This document shows positions 1 to 9,563 of a stretch of DNA of 24,849 nucleotides, in pieces. Source of the DNA: Clostridium sp. (lineage in GTDB: Bacteria; Bacillota; Clostridia; Clostridiales; Clostridiaceae); contig NZ_JAHAIF010000041.1 of NCBI RefSeq assembly GCF_018372875.1, forward strand, positions 1 to 24,849, written 5' to 3'. The translations under genes were made by a program, and so were the position numbers. Every line of letters starts with the position of its first letter. The first letter of the stretch is position 1. Under the pieces are notes generated by a model. It was not told where the DNA came from. It saw only the letters and a list, made by a program, of their open reading frames with translations, and ran no database searches.

Positions 1-44
1 GTGTTTAAGTACAAATAATATCTAAAGGTTATTCGTAAAATAGG

Positions 45-94
45 AAAAAAGGAGCTGTCGCTAACGGATTTTATTCCGCTAATGCGACAGCTCC
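45..94 (-). terminator. Intrinsic terminator of spoIVB
   Basis: A perfect 11-bp inverted repeat (51-61 with 84-94, GC-rich arms ending GACAGCTCC) encloses a second short stem. On the minus strand it is followed by a run of six T residues (45-50). It begins four bases after the spoIVB stop codon, so it ends the spoIVB transcript. Confidence 0.9.
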
Positions 95-97
95 ATT

Positions 98-1288
98 TTA
101 CTTCAAAATCCCCGCATCTTCAAGCATCCAGTCAATGTAAATTCCATAACCTACATCTGGTTTATTTATTAATACATGAGTAACAGCTCCAACTAACTTT
201 CCATTTTGTATTATTGGACTTCCACTCATACCTTGAACAATCCCTCCAGTTTTACTTAATAAGGTTTCATCAGTAACCTTTATTAACATACTTTTAGGAC
301 CAGGTGAATCTTGCTGAAGCAATTTCACTATTTCTATTTCATATTCTTTAGGTCCTTCTTCATCTATTGTTGTTATTATTGTAGCTTTTCCTAGTTTTAT
401 TTCATCTCTAAAAGCCACCTTCATAGGTGATGACCTCATTGGGTTACATTCTGCTTTTTTACCCTCTCCAAAAATACCACATTGAGTATTTTTCACTATA
501 TTCCCTATTGGTTTATCATCATTAACAAAAATACCCTTAAGTTCTCCAGGTGCACCCTTTTCACCTTTTCTTACACTTATTATTGATGATTGTAGAAGAT
601 CACCCTTCTTTATTGTAAAAGGTTTATTGGTATCTCCATCAGTTACAGGATGACCTAAAGCTGCAAACTTTCCTGTTTTTTCATCATAGAAAGTCATTGT
701 ACCTACTCCTGCTGTTGAATCCCTTACCCAAAGACCTAATTTGTATCCACTATTGCCTTCCTTAACAAGTGTTACTTCCTTGTTTAAGTTTTTACCATCT
801 CTTAATAGTTCAATATTAATTTTTTCTTTATTAATTGAACTAACTTTTTTTATTAAGTCCTGTGATGTTTCAATAGCATCTCCATCAATTTTTAAAATCA
901 CATCTCCTACCTCTATGCCAGCTTCACCTGCAGGGCTAATCTTTCTATCATTAGCTATTGCTATTTCAGAAAACCCTACTACTAAGACTCCTTTAGATGA
1001 AAGTCTTACACCAATACAATTACCACCAGGTATAACTTCAATATTTTTTACTTTATGTACTGAAACCTGCTTCATTGGTATTAGTCCAAGTAAATTAATC
1101 TTTAACTTTTCTTCTTTATATTCTACCTTATTAAAAGGTCCCACATTTGGAAGTGCCGACATTACTTCCACTTCACTACTTGTATAAAGATGATCTGGTA
1201 CATCTTTTAGCATAATGCATGTGGACAGAGCCAAAATCAAGATTGGAGCAATTATTACGCTTACTATTTTTAATAGTTTCTTATTCAT
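98..1288 (-). CDS. spoIVB: SpoIVB, sporulation signalling serine peptidase (family S55)
   Basis: SpoIVB is made in the forespore and secreted into the space between the two membranes. In Bacillus it cleaves SpoIVFA to start pro-sigma-K processing. The 396-aa protein has an N-terminal membrane anchor (LLKIVSVIIAPILILAL). A PDZ domain follows at about residues 100-175, containing the SPAGEAGIEVGDVI segment. The C-terminal S55 peptidase domain has a histidine in ALGHPVTDG and the nucleophile in QGMSGSPI near the C-terminus. ATG 1288 is chosen because GGAGGAG lies about 8 bases upstream. An upstream ATG at 1336 would add 16 charged residues and has no ribosome site. The gene sits left of recN, as in Bacillus, where spo0A comes next; spo0A would lie outside this window. 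I found no convincing sigma-G promoter in 1289-1476. Confidence 0.95.
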   Translation of the reverse strand: MNKKLLKIVSVIIAPILILALSTCIMLKDVPDHLYTSSEVEVMSALPNVGPFNKVEYKEEKLKINLLGLIPMKQVSVHKVKNIEVIPGGNCIGVRLSSKGVLVVGFSEIAIANDRKISPAGEAGIEVGDVILKIDGDAIETSQDLIKKVSSINKEKINIELLRDGKNLNKEVTLVKEGNSGYKLGLWVRDSTAGVGTMTFYDEKTGKFAALGHPVTDGDTNKPFTIKKGDLLQSSIISVRKGEKGAPGELKGIFVNDDKPIGNIVKNTQCGIFGEGKKAECNPMRSSPMKVAFRDEIKLGKATIITTIDEEGPKEYEIEIVKLLQQDSPGPKSMLIKVTDETLLSKTGGIVQGMSGSPIIQNGKLVGAVTHVLINKPDVGYGIYIDWMLEDAGILK

Positions 1289-1476
1289 GTCTATCTCCTC
1301 CTTCTCCTCCTTTGCTTCTGTTTTTAAGTTACCCATTGGACATGCATTATATTCTATAGTAACTTTTCTATTATAGACAAAAATTAAGTATATAATTTTT
1401 AAATATCTCTTTTTGAAAAAAATTGATACCTAGTTACAAGGTTTCGTAAAATTTTTTTCTTATTATGGAAAACAAA

Positions 1477-1512
1477 AAAAATAAAACCACAAACTCTTGT
1501 GATTTTATTTTT
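1477..1512 (-). terminator. Intrinsic terminator after recN
   Basis: A 16-bp stem (1477-1492 with 1497-1512; one G-U pair in RNA, otherwise perfect) closes a 4-base loop, and the minus strand reads into T-rich sequence. It lies 26 bases past the recN stop and separates the housekeeping operon from spoIVB. Confidence 0.8.
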
Positions 1513-1537
1513 ACCAATATGTTATAACTTATGTATA

Positions 1538-3232
1538 TTAAAGATTTTTAATTTCATCTTTTTTAGACTCTGCAAACTTTAGCATCTCTTTAACGTTTTG
1601 TATGGTAGCTTCTGTTACTCCATTACCACCCATCATTGATGCCACTTGATTTATTTTATCTTCTATGGATAACATTCTAATTCTTGTAAAAGTTTTATCA
1701 TTTACTACTTCTTTTGAAACAAAATAGTGATGATCTGAAAGTATAGCTATTTGAGGAAGGTGTGTTATACATAAAACTTGATGTCCTAAGGATACTTGGT
1801 ACATCTTTTCTCCAACACGTTGTCCAACTGCTCCACTAATTCCAGTATCTATTTCATCAAAAATTAAAGTTGAAATTTCATCCTTATCAGCAAATACACA
1901 TTTAAGTGCAAGCATTATTCTTGATAATTCTCCACCTGATAAAACTCTTTCAAGAGGTTTTAAAGGTTCTCCTGGATTTGTAGATATCATAAAGCTAACA
2001 TCATCAAATCCTCTTTCATTATAATTATCCTCTAAAGTTATTTCTATCTTCATTCTTGATTTATCTAATCCAACGTAAGATAGTTCTCTAAGGATTTTTT
2101 CTTCTAATGAAGGACTATATTTTTGTCTTATCTCATGTAGCTTTTCACCTACATTTTTCATATCTTTTAAAATATGACTTTCTTTTTCTATTAATTCATT
2201 CAGTATTTCTTCAGCATTAATTAACTCATCATATTTTTCTTTTAATTTTTCATGATAAGCTAACACTTCTTCTACTGAACCGCCATATTTCTTCTTATAT
2301 GTATTAATTTCATAGATTCTCTCGTTGATTTTACCAAGTCTAACATCATCATAGACTATTTCATCACCAAGGTCTCTAATATCTCTTGTAGCCTCTTCTA
2401 AACTAAAATAAGCACCTTCTAATAGTTCTCTCTTTTCTTTTAATGCTTCAAGATGATTTTCCACTGAAGAAACTTCACTTATTACCTTTGAAAGAGATTC
2501 TAAAATTGAATTTCCATCTTCTCTTTGGCTTAAAAGTCCATAACTTATCCTAAGAGCATTGTTTATTTTTTCTGCATTATTTAAAACATTATACTCTTCT
2601 TTTAGTTCTTCCTCTTCACCAATTTTTAATTTTCCTTTTTCTATATCTTCAATTTGGAATTTAGTATAGTCAATTAACTTATCTCTGTCCTCAGCACCTT
2701 TAATTTTATTAATTTTTTCTTTAATCTTTGATAGTTCTTCTTTTAAATTTAAAAATTTACTTAAAGGTTCTTCTATATCTTTTCCAATATAATTATCTAA
2801 GTATAAAATATGACTACTTCTTTGTAATAAGCTTTGATTTTGATGCTGCCCATGAATATCTAATATCTTTTCTCTTATTCTTTTAAGCTGAGTTATAATT
2901 AAACTTCTTCCATTTACTTTTATTATGCTCTTACCAGATAATAAAGTTTCTCTTGATATTATTAGCATATCATCATATTCGATACCTAACTCATCTAATA
3001 CATGGTTAACATTTTCATTGTCTATTGAAAAAATTGCTTCAACGAAGGTTCTCTCTTCTCCTGTTCTTATTAGGTCCTTTGAGAACTTTCCACCTAAAAT
3101 ATAATCAATAGCATCAATAAGAATAGATTTACCTGCACCAGTTTCTCCTGATAGTATATTGAATCCTTCACTAAACTCAACAGTTATTTCTTCAATTAGA
3201 GCAAAATTTTTAATGTTTAATCTAATTAACAT
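1538..3232 (-). CDS. recN: RecN, SMC-like DNA double-strand break repair ATPase
   Basis: RecN is an SMC-family ATPase that gathers at double-strand breaks and promotes recombinational repair. The 564-aa length is normal for the family. Walker A is GETGAGKS at residues 29-36. A long charged coiled-coil middle region runs from about 150 to 370. The ABC signature LSGGELSRIMLALK and the Walker B segment TLIFDEIDTGISG lie near residues 430-470. The ATG at 3232 has an AGGTGGGG ribosome site. It is the last gene of the nusB-to-recN operon, 21 bases after argR, and is followed by a terminator. The argR-recN-spoIVB order matches Bacillus. Confidence 0.97.
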   Translation of the reverse strand: MLIRLNIKNFALIEEITVEFSEGFNILSGETGAGKSILIDAIDYILGGKFSKDLIRTGEERTFVEAIFSIDNENVNHVLDELGIEYDDMLIISRETLLSGKSIIKVNGRSLIITQLKRIREKILDIHGQHQNQSLLQRSSHILYLDNYIGKDIEEPLSKFLNLKEELSKIKEKINKIKGAEDRDKLIDYTKFQIEDIEKGKLKIGEEEELKEEYNVLNNAEKINNALRISYGLLSQREDGNSILESLSKVISEVSSVENHLEALKEKRELLEGAYFSLEEATRDIRDLGDEIVYDDVRLGKINERIYEINTYKKKYGGSVEEVLAYHEKLKEKYDELINAEEILNELIEKESHILKDMKNVGEKLHEIRQKYSPSLEEKILRELSYVGLDKSRMKIEITLEDNYNERGFDDVSFMISTNPGEPLKPLERVLSGGELSRIMLALKCVFADKDEISTLIFDEIDTGISGAVGQRVGEKMYQVSLGHQVLCITHLPQIAILSDHHYFVSKEVVNDKTFTRIRMLSIEDKINQVASMMGGNGVTEATIQNVKEMLKFAESKKDEIKNL

Positions 3233-3253
3233 TCTACCCCACCTTTTTAACCC

Positions 3254-3703
3254 TTAAGATATTAAGTTTCTTATTTTAACTACTAATTCTTCTGCACCTT
3301 CAGTAGTTCTAAGCATTATAAATATTGTATTTTCACCTGCAATTGTTCCTGCAATCTCCTCAAATCCAAAACTATCAATAGCTTCTGCAACAGGAGCTGC
3401 ACCTGCAGATACAGTCTTTACAACTACCATTTTGTCTATGTTTTCAACTGAAGTAGTTAAATTAGCTAAAACACTAGTTAATTTATCTGACATATTATTT
3501 TCATTTGTCTTTGGAACAGCATATTTATACTTTCCTGAAGGTCCCTGCATTTTTATAAGCTTTAGGTTTTTGATATCTCTAGATACTGTAGCTTGAGTCA
3601 CATCAAAACCTTCAGATTTTAACGCTTCTGCTAAATCTTCTTGTGTCTCAATATCTCTTCCAGCTATTATTTCCAAAATCTTTAAATGTCTTTTTGATTT
3701 CAA
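3254..3703 (-). CDS. argR: ArgR/AhrC-family arginine repressor
   Basis: This is an arginine-responsive transcription regulator. The 149-aa protein has the two usual parts: an N-terminal winged helix ([17 protein letters not shown], about residues 35-52) and a C-terminal hexamerisation and arginine-binding domain (about 75-149). The start is TTG at 3703, supported by GGTGAG about 7 bases upstream and by the usual family N-terminus ([13 protein letters not shown]); no in-frame ATG fits. The corepressor motif, usually GTIAGDDT, reads GTIAGENT here (Glu124-Asn125), so the two aspartates that contact arginine in ArgR/AhrC are both changed. The gap to nadK is 14 bases and to recN 21 bases, so it is co-transcribed with both. 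Confidence 0.95.
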   Translation of the reverse strand: MKSKRHLKILEIIAGRDIETQEDLAEALKSEGFDVTQATVSRDIKNLKLIKMQGPSGKYKYAVPKTNENNMSDKLTSVLANLTTSVENIDKMVVVKTVSAGAAPVAEAIDSFGFEEIAGTIAGENTIFIMLRTTEGAEELVVKIRNLIS

Positions 3704-3717
3704 ATTTTCTCACCATC

Positions 3718-4557
3718 TCATTCCTTAGAATTATTTAAGATTTTTGTCCTTAACACTTTAAAATAATCATAATCTTTAAACAAAAGAACTTTAACACTTT
3801 TTTCTGCTCTTTCAACCTTTATCTTAGTTCTTTGTTCAACCTTAGTAGCTTTTTGACCATCTACTGTTAAATAAATTTCTTCTTCCCCATTTTCAGGAAT
3901 AATCTCAATTTTACTTTTTCCACTTAAAACCATTGTAGGCATACTTTTTGTATGAGGACAAATTGGAGTTAAGGTTATTAAATCAAGATTTGGATAAATA
4001 AATGGTCCCCCTGCAGAAAATGAATATGCTGTTGATCCAGTTGGAGTTGCAACAATTAATCCATCACCTTTAAAGGTTGAATAAAGCTTTCCATCTACAA
4101 AGACTTGAAACTTTACCATTCTTGAAAGTGTTCCTCTTGCTACAACTACGTCATTTAATGCATGTTCTTCAATAACTTCCCCATCTTTTATGGTTTCATA
4201 CTTAAGAAGCATTCTATCATCAAGATTATATTCATCTTTTTTTAATTTTTCTATTGCTCTATCTATATCTGAAATTTCTGTACTAGACAGAAAACCTAGG
4301 TTTCCAATATTGATACCGAACATAGGTAATGAAGTTTTTTTACTAATTTCTCTTGCTACATTTAGGAGTGTGCCATCTCCCCCTAAGACAACAAGTAAAT
4401 CTAAAGGGGTTTTAAACTCTTCATCTTTAAGCTTAAATGAATTAAAAATTCTTATTTCCTCTAAATCAAAATTCGTTTCAAACTTTTTTTTAACCATATT
4501 TAATATCTCATCATTTTTATCTTTAGTAGGATTTATGGCTATCCCTATTCTTTTCAT
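3718..4557 (-). CDS. nadK: NAD kinase
   Basis: NAD kinase phosphorylates NAD to NADP and is the only de novo source of NADP. The 279-aa protein carries the diagnostic GGDGT (residues 59-63), the GINIGNLGFLSS segment, NDVVVARG, and the DGLIVATPTGSTAYS active-site region. ATG 4557 is preferred over an in-frame TTG at 4569 because GGGGG lies five bases before the ATG and the family N-terminus matches MKRIGIAINP. It lies 17 bases downstream of tlyA and 14 bases upstream of argR in the same operon. Placement of nadK between tlyA and argR is a clostridial arrangement; in B. subtilis, nadK is elsewhere. Confidence 0.97.
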   Translation of the reverse strand: MKRIGIAINPTKDKNDEILNMVKKKFETNFDLEEIRIFNSFKLKDEEFKTPLDLLVVLGGDGTLLNVAREISKKTSLPMFGINIGNLGFLSSTEISDIDRAIEKLKKDEYNLDDRMLLKYETIKDGEVIEEHALNDVVVARGTLSRMVKFQVFVDGKLYSTFKGDGLIVATPTGSTAYSFSAGGPFIYPNLDLITLTPICPHTKSMPTMVLSGKSKIEIIPENGEEEIYLTVDGQKATKVEQRTKIKVERAEKSVKVLLFKDYDYFKVLRTKILNNSKE

Positions 4558-4574
4558 ACTTTCCCCCAAGAAAA

Positions 4575-5384
4575 TTATATTTCAGTATGAGATGCTTCTA
4601 CAACCTTATCCACATCTTCTCTAACAAAAGTACTTTCTCTTTCTGTATCCTTAGTAAAGTAAACTAAATACTCTATGTTTCCTTCAGGTCCCTTTATAGG
4701 AGAATAACTAACTCCTAATACATTTAGATTATGTTCAATTAAATAATCAATAATTCCAAATACTACTTCTTTATGTACTTCAATGTCTCTTACAACACCT
4801 TTTTTTCCTACTTTTTCTTTACCTGCTTCAAATTGTGGTTTAATTAAAGCTACAACTTCACCATTATCTTTTAAAAGTTCTACAGTTGCAGGCATTATCT
4901 TTTTTAAGGATATAAATGATACATCTATTGAAGCAAAATCTACAAGTTCTCCTAAGTCTTCAGGTTTAACGTATCTTATGTTTGTTCTTTCCATACAAAC
5001 AACTCTTTCATCAGTTCTCAGCTTCCAAGCAAACTGACCATATCCAACATCTATAGAAAAGACCTTACTAGCACCATTTTGTAGCATACAATCTGTAAAT
5101 CCACCTGTTGATGCACCAATATCCATACATACTTTACCTTTTAGTGTAATAGGAAAGTTTTTCATTGCCTTCTCAAGCTTTAAGCCTCCTCTACTTACAT
5201 AAGGTAATTTTTCACCTTTGTATTCAATATTAGCTGTTACTGGAACCTTTTCTCCTGCCTTATCAACTCTTCTTCCATCTACAAAAACCTTACCAGCCAT
5301 TATTGATGTTTTAGCTCTCTCTCTAGATGTAATTATTCCTCTATCAACTAATAGAATATCTAGTCTTTCTTTCTTATCTGCCAT
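4575..5384 (-). CDS. tlyA: TlyA-family rRNA 2'-O-methyltransferase
   Basis: This is a TlyA/YqxC-type protein that methylates ribose 2'-OH groups of rRNA in related bacteria. The 269-aa protein has an N-terminal S4 RNA-binding domain (about residues 5-65, LDILLVDRGIITSRERAK) and an FtsJ-type methyltransferase domain with the SAM-binding motif DIGASTGGFTD at 88-98. ATG 5384 has AAGGAG at good spacing. It follows dxs by 15 bases, the usual Firmicute dxs-yqxC order. Some homologues have been called hemolysins; the sequence supports the methyltransferase role only. Confidence 0.93.
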   Translation of the reverse strand: MADKKERLDILLVDRGIITSRERAKTSIMAGKVFVDGRRVDKAGEKVPVTANIEYKGEKLPYVSRGGLKLEKAMKNFPITLKGKVCMDIGASTGGFTDCMLQNGASKVFSIDVGYGQFAWKLRTDERVVCMERTNIRYVKPEDLGELVDFASIDVSFISLKKIMPATVELLKDNGEVVALIKPQFEAGKEKVGKKGVVRDIEVHKEVVFGIIDYLIEHNLNVLGVSYSPIKGPEGNIEYLVYFTKDTERESTFVREDVDKVVEASHTEI

Positions 5385-5399
5385 AATCTACTCCTTATA

Positions 5400-7256
5400 T
5401 TATATAAGTTTAAGCACAGTATCTGCTATTCCTTTTCCATCTAAACCATTATCCTCATATAGAAGACCTACATTCCCTTGATGTATAAATTTATCATCGT
5501 ATCCTAAATTTATAAATTTACCCTTATGTCCACAGCTAGTTAACTCTTTCAATACTAGAGTGCCTAAACCTCCATTTTTCATATTATCTTCTACAGTTAC
5601 TATATGGTAGCCTTCATTAGATAGTTCTCTTATTAAATCTGTATCTATTGGCTTAATAAAGGTAGCATTAATTATACTTGGGTTAACATTTTTTTCTTCT
5701 AATATTTTCTTTGCTTTTAAAGCGTGTTGAACCATTTTTCCAGTAGCTATTATTGCTACATTTTCACCTTTATTTAATGTTTCCCACTTACCTAGTTCTA
5801 CCTTATTTATAGGAACTAAATTATCTATTTCATCTCCCCCTCTTGGGTATCTAATAGCAACTGGTGTTCCTTTATTTAAAGCCCATCTAAGTAAAACATC
5901 AACTTCTTCTAAGCACTTTGGTGCCATAATAGTCATGTTAGGAATCATTGATAAAAATGATATATCCATAATTCCTTGATGAGTTTCACCATCATCTCCA
6001 ACAATACCTGCTCTATCTATGCAAAAAACAACTGGTAGGTTTTGTATACATACATCATGTATAACTTGGTCAAAAGCTCTTTGCAAGAAGGTTGAGTATA
6101 CTGCAAATACAGGTTTTAAGCCACTACACGCCATTCCTGCAGCTAAAGTAACTGCATGTTGTTCTGCTATTCCTACATCAAATAATCTATCAGGAAACTC
6201 CTTATAGAAGCATCTAAGACCTGTACCATCTGGCATTGCTGCTGTTATTGCTACAACGTCTTTATCCTCTTTTGCAATTCCTATTAAAGATTTTCCAAAG
6301 GCTTTTGAATAGCTATTTGATGGAGATATATTAGGTTCTCCACTTTCTAAATCAAAAGGAGATACACCATGGTATTTCCATGGACTTTTTTCTGCAAAAT
6401 CATATCCTTTACCTTTTTTAGTTATTGTATGTATAATTACAGGTCCATTTATCTCTTTTGCTTTATTAAACATTTCAACCATTGTTGGTATATCATGCCC
6501 ATCTATAGGCCCTATATATTTTATTCCCATATCTTCAAATAACATTGAAGGTACAACTAATTGTTTAACACTATCTTTTAATTTTGATAATGAATGAATA
6601 ACTGCTTTTCCCATAGAACTACTGCTTAAACTTGAATTAATGTCCATCTTAAGCTTATTATATCCTGGTTCCATTCTTAATTTATTAAGATATGATGACA
6701 TACCTCCTACATTTGGAGATATAGACATTTGATTATCATTTAAGACTATAATCATATCTGTCTTATTGAAGCCAACATCATTTAAGGCTTCAAAGGCCAT
6801 TCCACCAGTTAAAGCTCCATCACCTATTACTGCAACCACTTTATAATCTTCTTTTTTTAGATCTCTAGCTCTTGCCATACCTAAGGCTGCAGATATTGAT
6901 GTACTACTATGTCCCGTATCAAATGCATCATATTTACTTTCATTCCTCTTAGGAAATCCACTCATTCCATCTTTCTTTCTAAGAACCTTAAATCCTTCTT
7001 TTCTTCCAGTTAAGATTTTATGAACATAGCTTTGATGTCCAACATCCCATATTATTTTATCTTTTTCTAAATTAAAACTCTTGAAAAGACTAAGTGTTAA
7101 TTCAACTACACCTAAGTTAGATGCTAAGTGCCCTCCAGTTTTAGATACACTATTTATAAGAAACTCTCTTATTTCTTCCCCTAAAGATTCTAATTCATCA
7201 TTATTTAGAATTTTAATATCTTCAGGAAACTTCATATTATCTAAAAACTTTGTCAT
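5400..7256 (-). CDS. dxs: 1-deoxy-D-xylulose-5-phosphate synthase
   Basis: DXS is the first enzyme of the MEP isoprenoid pathway; it condenses pyruvate and glyceraldehyde 3-phosphate using thiamine diphosphate. The 618-aa length is typical. The thiamine-diphosphate motif starts at GDGALTGG (145-152) and ends at NDNQMS (173-178). The catalytic glutamate lies in [10 protein letters not shown] at about 365. [12 protein letters not shown] and the C-terminal transketolase domain are intact. ATG 7256 has AAAGGA about 9 bases upstream. It lies directly downstream of ispA (18 bases), so precursor supply and prenyl chain elongation are in one operon. Confidence 0.97.
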   Translation of the reverse strand: MTKFLDNMKFPEDIKILNNDELESLGEEIREFLINSVSKTGGHLASNLGVVELTLSLFKSFNLEKDKIIWDVGHQSYVHKILTGRKEGFKVLRKKDGMSGFPKRNESKYDAFDTGHSSTSISAALGMARARDLKKEDYKVVAVIGDGALTGGMAFEALNDVGFNKTDMIIVLNDNQMSISPNVGGMSSYLNKLRMEPGYNKLKMDINSSLSSSSMGKAVIHSLSKLKDSVKQLVVPSMLFEDMGIKYIGPIDGHDIPTMVEMFNKAKEINGPVIIHTITKKGKGYDFAEKSPWKYHGVSPFDLESGEPNISPSNSYSKAFGKSLIGIAKEDKDVVAITAAMPDGTGLRCFYKEFPDRLFDVGIAEQHAVTLAAGMACSGLKPVFAVYSTFLQRAFDQVIHDVCIQNLPVVFCIDRAGIVGDDGETHQGIMDISFLSMIPNMTIMAPKCLEEVDVLLRWALNKGTPVAIRYPRGGDEIDNLVPINKVELGKWETLNKGENVAIIATGKMVQHALKAKKILEEKNVNPSIINATFIKPIDTDLIRELSNEGYHIVTVEDNMKNGGLGTLVLKELTSCGHKGKFINLGYDDKFIHQGNVGLLYEDNGLDGKGIADTVLKLI

Positions 7257-7274
7257 ATTATCATTTCCTTTATA

Positions 7275-8153
7275 CTAATATTCTCTATCTAAAAGATTGT
7301 ATGTTAACTCCTTTAGATATTTAGCCTCTACTGTCAAATCATTTAGTATAGAAATACATTCTTCTGTTAACTGTTTACAAATATATTCACATCTATCTAT
7401 ACCATACATTGTGACAAAGTTGCTCTTATTTTTATCCTCATCCTTGTTAGTGTTTTTACCCAACTTATCTACTGAACCTAAAACATCTAACAAATCATCT
7501 TTAATTTGAAAAGCTAACCCTAGTTTTTGACCAAAAATATCAAGCTTTTCAATATCACTTTCTTTAGCATCCCCTAATATTGCACCTGCAACAATAGAAC
7601 TTCTTATAAGTTCTCCTGTTTTCTTTAAATGCATATATTTTAACTCTTCTTCTGATAGTGTTTCCTTTTCTTCACTTAATATATCTACAACTTGACCACC
7701 AATCATTCCATCAGCACCAGCTGCATTAGCTATTTCTTTTGAAGCTCTTAACGCATTATTGCCTGATTTTAGTGAATAATCCATCATTAAAATCATAGCT
7801 TCATTTAATAATGCATCCCCAGCTAATATTGCTATGGCTTCTCCAAAAACTTTATGGTTTGTTGGTTTGCCTCTTCTTAAATCATCATTATCCATTGCTG
7901 GAAGATCGTCATGAATTAAAGAATAAGTGTGAATCATTTCTATTGCAGCTGCCATAGGTAATACTTCTTTATAGGATTCTTTATATAAACTATGTGTTAA
8001 TAGAAGTAGTATTGGTCTTATTCTTTTTCCACCAATATTTAAACTATAACTTGCTGCATCATAAATTTTCTTATTATAACTTCCTTTTTCCAAAAAGTAA
8101 TTACTTAAATATTCTTCTATATCCCTCTTACACTGGTCAATCTTAATTACCAT
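7275..8153 (-). CDS. ispA: Short-chain polyprenyl (farnesyl) diphosphate synthase
   Basis: This enzyme condenses isopentenyl and allylic diphosphates to make farnesyl (possibly geranylgeranyl) diphosphate. The 292-aa protein has both aspartate-rich motifs: [10 protein letters not shown] (about residues 82-91) and DDLLD (about 219-223). GGKRIRP, which binds diphosphate, lies near 42-48. ATG 8153 is preferred over an upstream TTG at 8159 because GTGGAG is about 7 bases before the ATG. The start overlaps the end of xseB by 11 bases, so translation is probably coupled. The product chain length cannot be fixed from sequence alone. Confidence 0.93.
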   Translation of the reverse strand: MVIKIDQCKRDIEEYLSNYFLEKGSYNKKIYDAASYSLNIGGKRIRPILLLLTHSLYKESYKEVLPMAAAIEMIHTYSLIHDDLPAMDNDDLRRGKPTNHKVFGEAIAILAGDALLNEAMILMMDYSLKSGNNALRASKEIANAAGADGMIGGQVVDILSEEKETLSEEELKYMHLKKTGELIRSSIVAGAILGDAKESDIEKLDIFGQKLGLAFQIKDDLLDVLGSVDKLGKNTNKDEDKNKSNFVTMYGIDRCEYICKQLTEECISILNDLTVEAKYLKELTYNLLDREY

Positions 8154-8358
8154 CTTCAAACTCCACTTCTTTTTCTTCTTTTATAATAGAAATTTTTCCT
8201 TCTAGTGTATTTAAAGTTTTATATAATTTATTAACTATTTTTACTCCCTCTTCATAGGATTTCATAGATTCCTCTAGAGAAAGTTCCCCATTTTCTAGTT
8301 CTCCTAAAACTCCTTGAAGCTTTTGAAGCATTTCTTCATAACTCTCTTTTTTCGCCAT
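8143..8358 (-). CDS. xseB: Exodeoxyribonuclease VII small subunit
   Basis: This is the small subunit of exonuclease VII, which degrades single-stranded DNA to oligonucleotides. The 71-aa protein is a helical family member with the hallmark segment [31 protein letters not shown] (several residues of it, about 7-37). ATG 8358 has a strong AGGAGG site. It is eight bases from xseA and overlaps ispA, as in many Firmicutes. Confidence 0.95.
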   Translation of the reverse strand: MAKKESYEEMLQKLQGVLGELENGELSLEESMKSYEEGVKIVNKLYKTLNTLEGKISIIKEEKEVEFEDGN

Positions 8359-8366
8359 AAATCCTC

Positions 8367-9563
8367 CTACTTATCAGGGCTAAATTTACCTTTCACTACG
8401 CCATCAGCTAAGAAAACATTTATTTCTTTTTCATCTGACATCCTTTTTACGGTATTTATAACACCACTTTCATCCTCTATTATAGCATAACCTTTATTAA
8501 GTAGGTTACATGGATTTTGTGCCATTAAAAGATTATTTAGTCCAGATAACTTTTCCTTTTCGATGTTAATCTTGTTAACTATGTTAGAATTTAGCCTTTC
8601 TTTAAGCTTTTCTATTATCATATAGTTGTTAACAATTCTGCTCATAGGTGAATTTAACTTAAGTATTCTACTTAATGAATCCACCTTATTTTTTTCTAAT
8701 TGAAGCTTATTAGCTATAATACTTCCCATTCTATTATTCATATATTCTATTGTATCTTCTATATCTGATTGCAAAGGCACAGCTATTTCAGCCCCTTGTG
8801 ATGGAGTAGCTGCTCTTGCATCACTTACAAAGTCAGAAATAGTAAAATCCACTTCATGTCCAACAGCTGATATTATAGGTATTTTTGATTTAAATATAGC
8901 CTTTGCTAATTCTTCTTCATTAAAGTTCCATAGTTCTTCTATAGAACCTCCACCTCTACCTATTATTATTACATCCACTGATTTAGTTCTATTAAAGTAT
9001 TTTATACCATCAATAACTTCCATATAAGCTCCAATTCCTTGAACCTTAGCTGGATAAAGTACTAAATCTACTAAGCTATTTCTTCTTCTAGAAACATTTA
9101 TAATATCTCTAATTGCAGCACCAGTTGGAGATGTTACTATTCCTACTCTACTAGGGAGTTTAGGTATTTCCTTTTTTAATTCCTCATCAAAGTATCCCTC
9201 TTTACTAAGTTTTTCTTTTAATCTTTCAAACTTTATGTAAAGTTCCCCTCTACCTTCCTGCTCAATAGTATCGCAATAAAGCTGTATACTACCATTTTGA
9301 GGATAAATAGAAGCTCTTCCTCCAATTACTACTCCCATTCCTTCTTCTAAAGTAAGTTTAAGCATAATTGCTTTACTTCTAAACATAACACAGTTTATTT
9401 TTCCACCTTCATCCTTAAGAGAAAAATAAATATGTCCACTAGAATGGTATTTTAAATTAGAAATCTCTCCTTTTACAGAGAGATTATTAAGTATAAAATC
9501 ATTATCTATTATTCGTTTTAAATAATTATTAACCTCACTAACAGTTAAAGTCTTAATCTTCAT
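8367..9563 (-). CDS. xseA: Exodeoxyribonuclease VII large subunit
   Basis: This is the catalytic subunit of exonuclease VII. The 398-aa protein has an N-terminal OB-fold nucleic-acid domain ([14 protein letters not shown], then SVKGEISN). The catalytic domain contains [23 protein letters not shown] and [24 protein letters not shown] (positions about 190-260). A helical C-terminal region follows. ATG 9563 is chosen because the family starts a few residues before LTVSE; an ATG at 9587 would add eight residues (MLARRQKS) that merely shadow the folD end. The start overlaps folD by 11 bases, pointing to coupled translation. Confidence 0.95.
   Translation of the reverse strand: MKIKTLTVSEVNNYLKRIIDNDFILNNLSVKGEISNLKYHSSGHIYFSLKDEGGKINCVMFRSKAIMLKLTLEEGMGVVIGGRASIYPQNGSIQLYCDTIEQEGRGELYIKFERLKEKLSKEGYFDEELKKEIPKLPSRVGIVTSPTGAAIRDIINVSRRRNSLVDLVLYPAKVQGIGAYMEVIDGIKYFNRTKSVDVIIIGRGGGSIEELWNFNEEELAKAIFKSKIPIISAVGHEVDFTISDFVSDARAATPSQGAEIAVPLQSDIEDTIEYMNNRMGSIIANKLQLEKNKVDSLSRILKLNSPMSRIVNNYMIIEKLKERLNSNIVNKINIEKEKLSGLNNLLMAQNPCNLLNKGYAIIEDESGVINTVKRMSDEKEINVFLADGVVKGKFSPDK

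Noticed and set aside
741..1187. 148-codon plus-strand open frame
   Set aside because: It lies fully opposite spoIVB, whose domains and start are clear; no family features.
1289..1476. Possible sigma-G promoter of spoIVB
   Set aside because: A TATAAT-like string exists, but no -35 box at proper spacing for sigma-G or sigma-A could be matched.
4605..4613. TTATCCACA DnaA-box match
   Set aside because: It lies inside the tlyA coding sequence as a single site. It shows that this 9-mer occurs by chance, so the copy at 17979-17987 is only weak evidence for DnaA binding.
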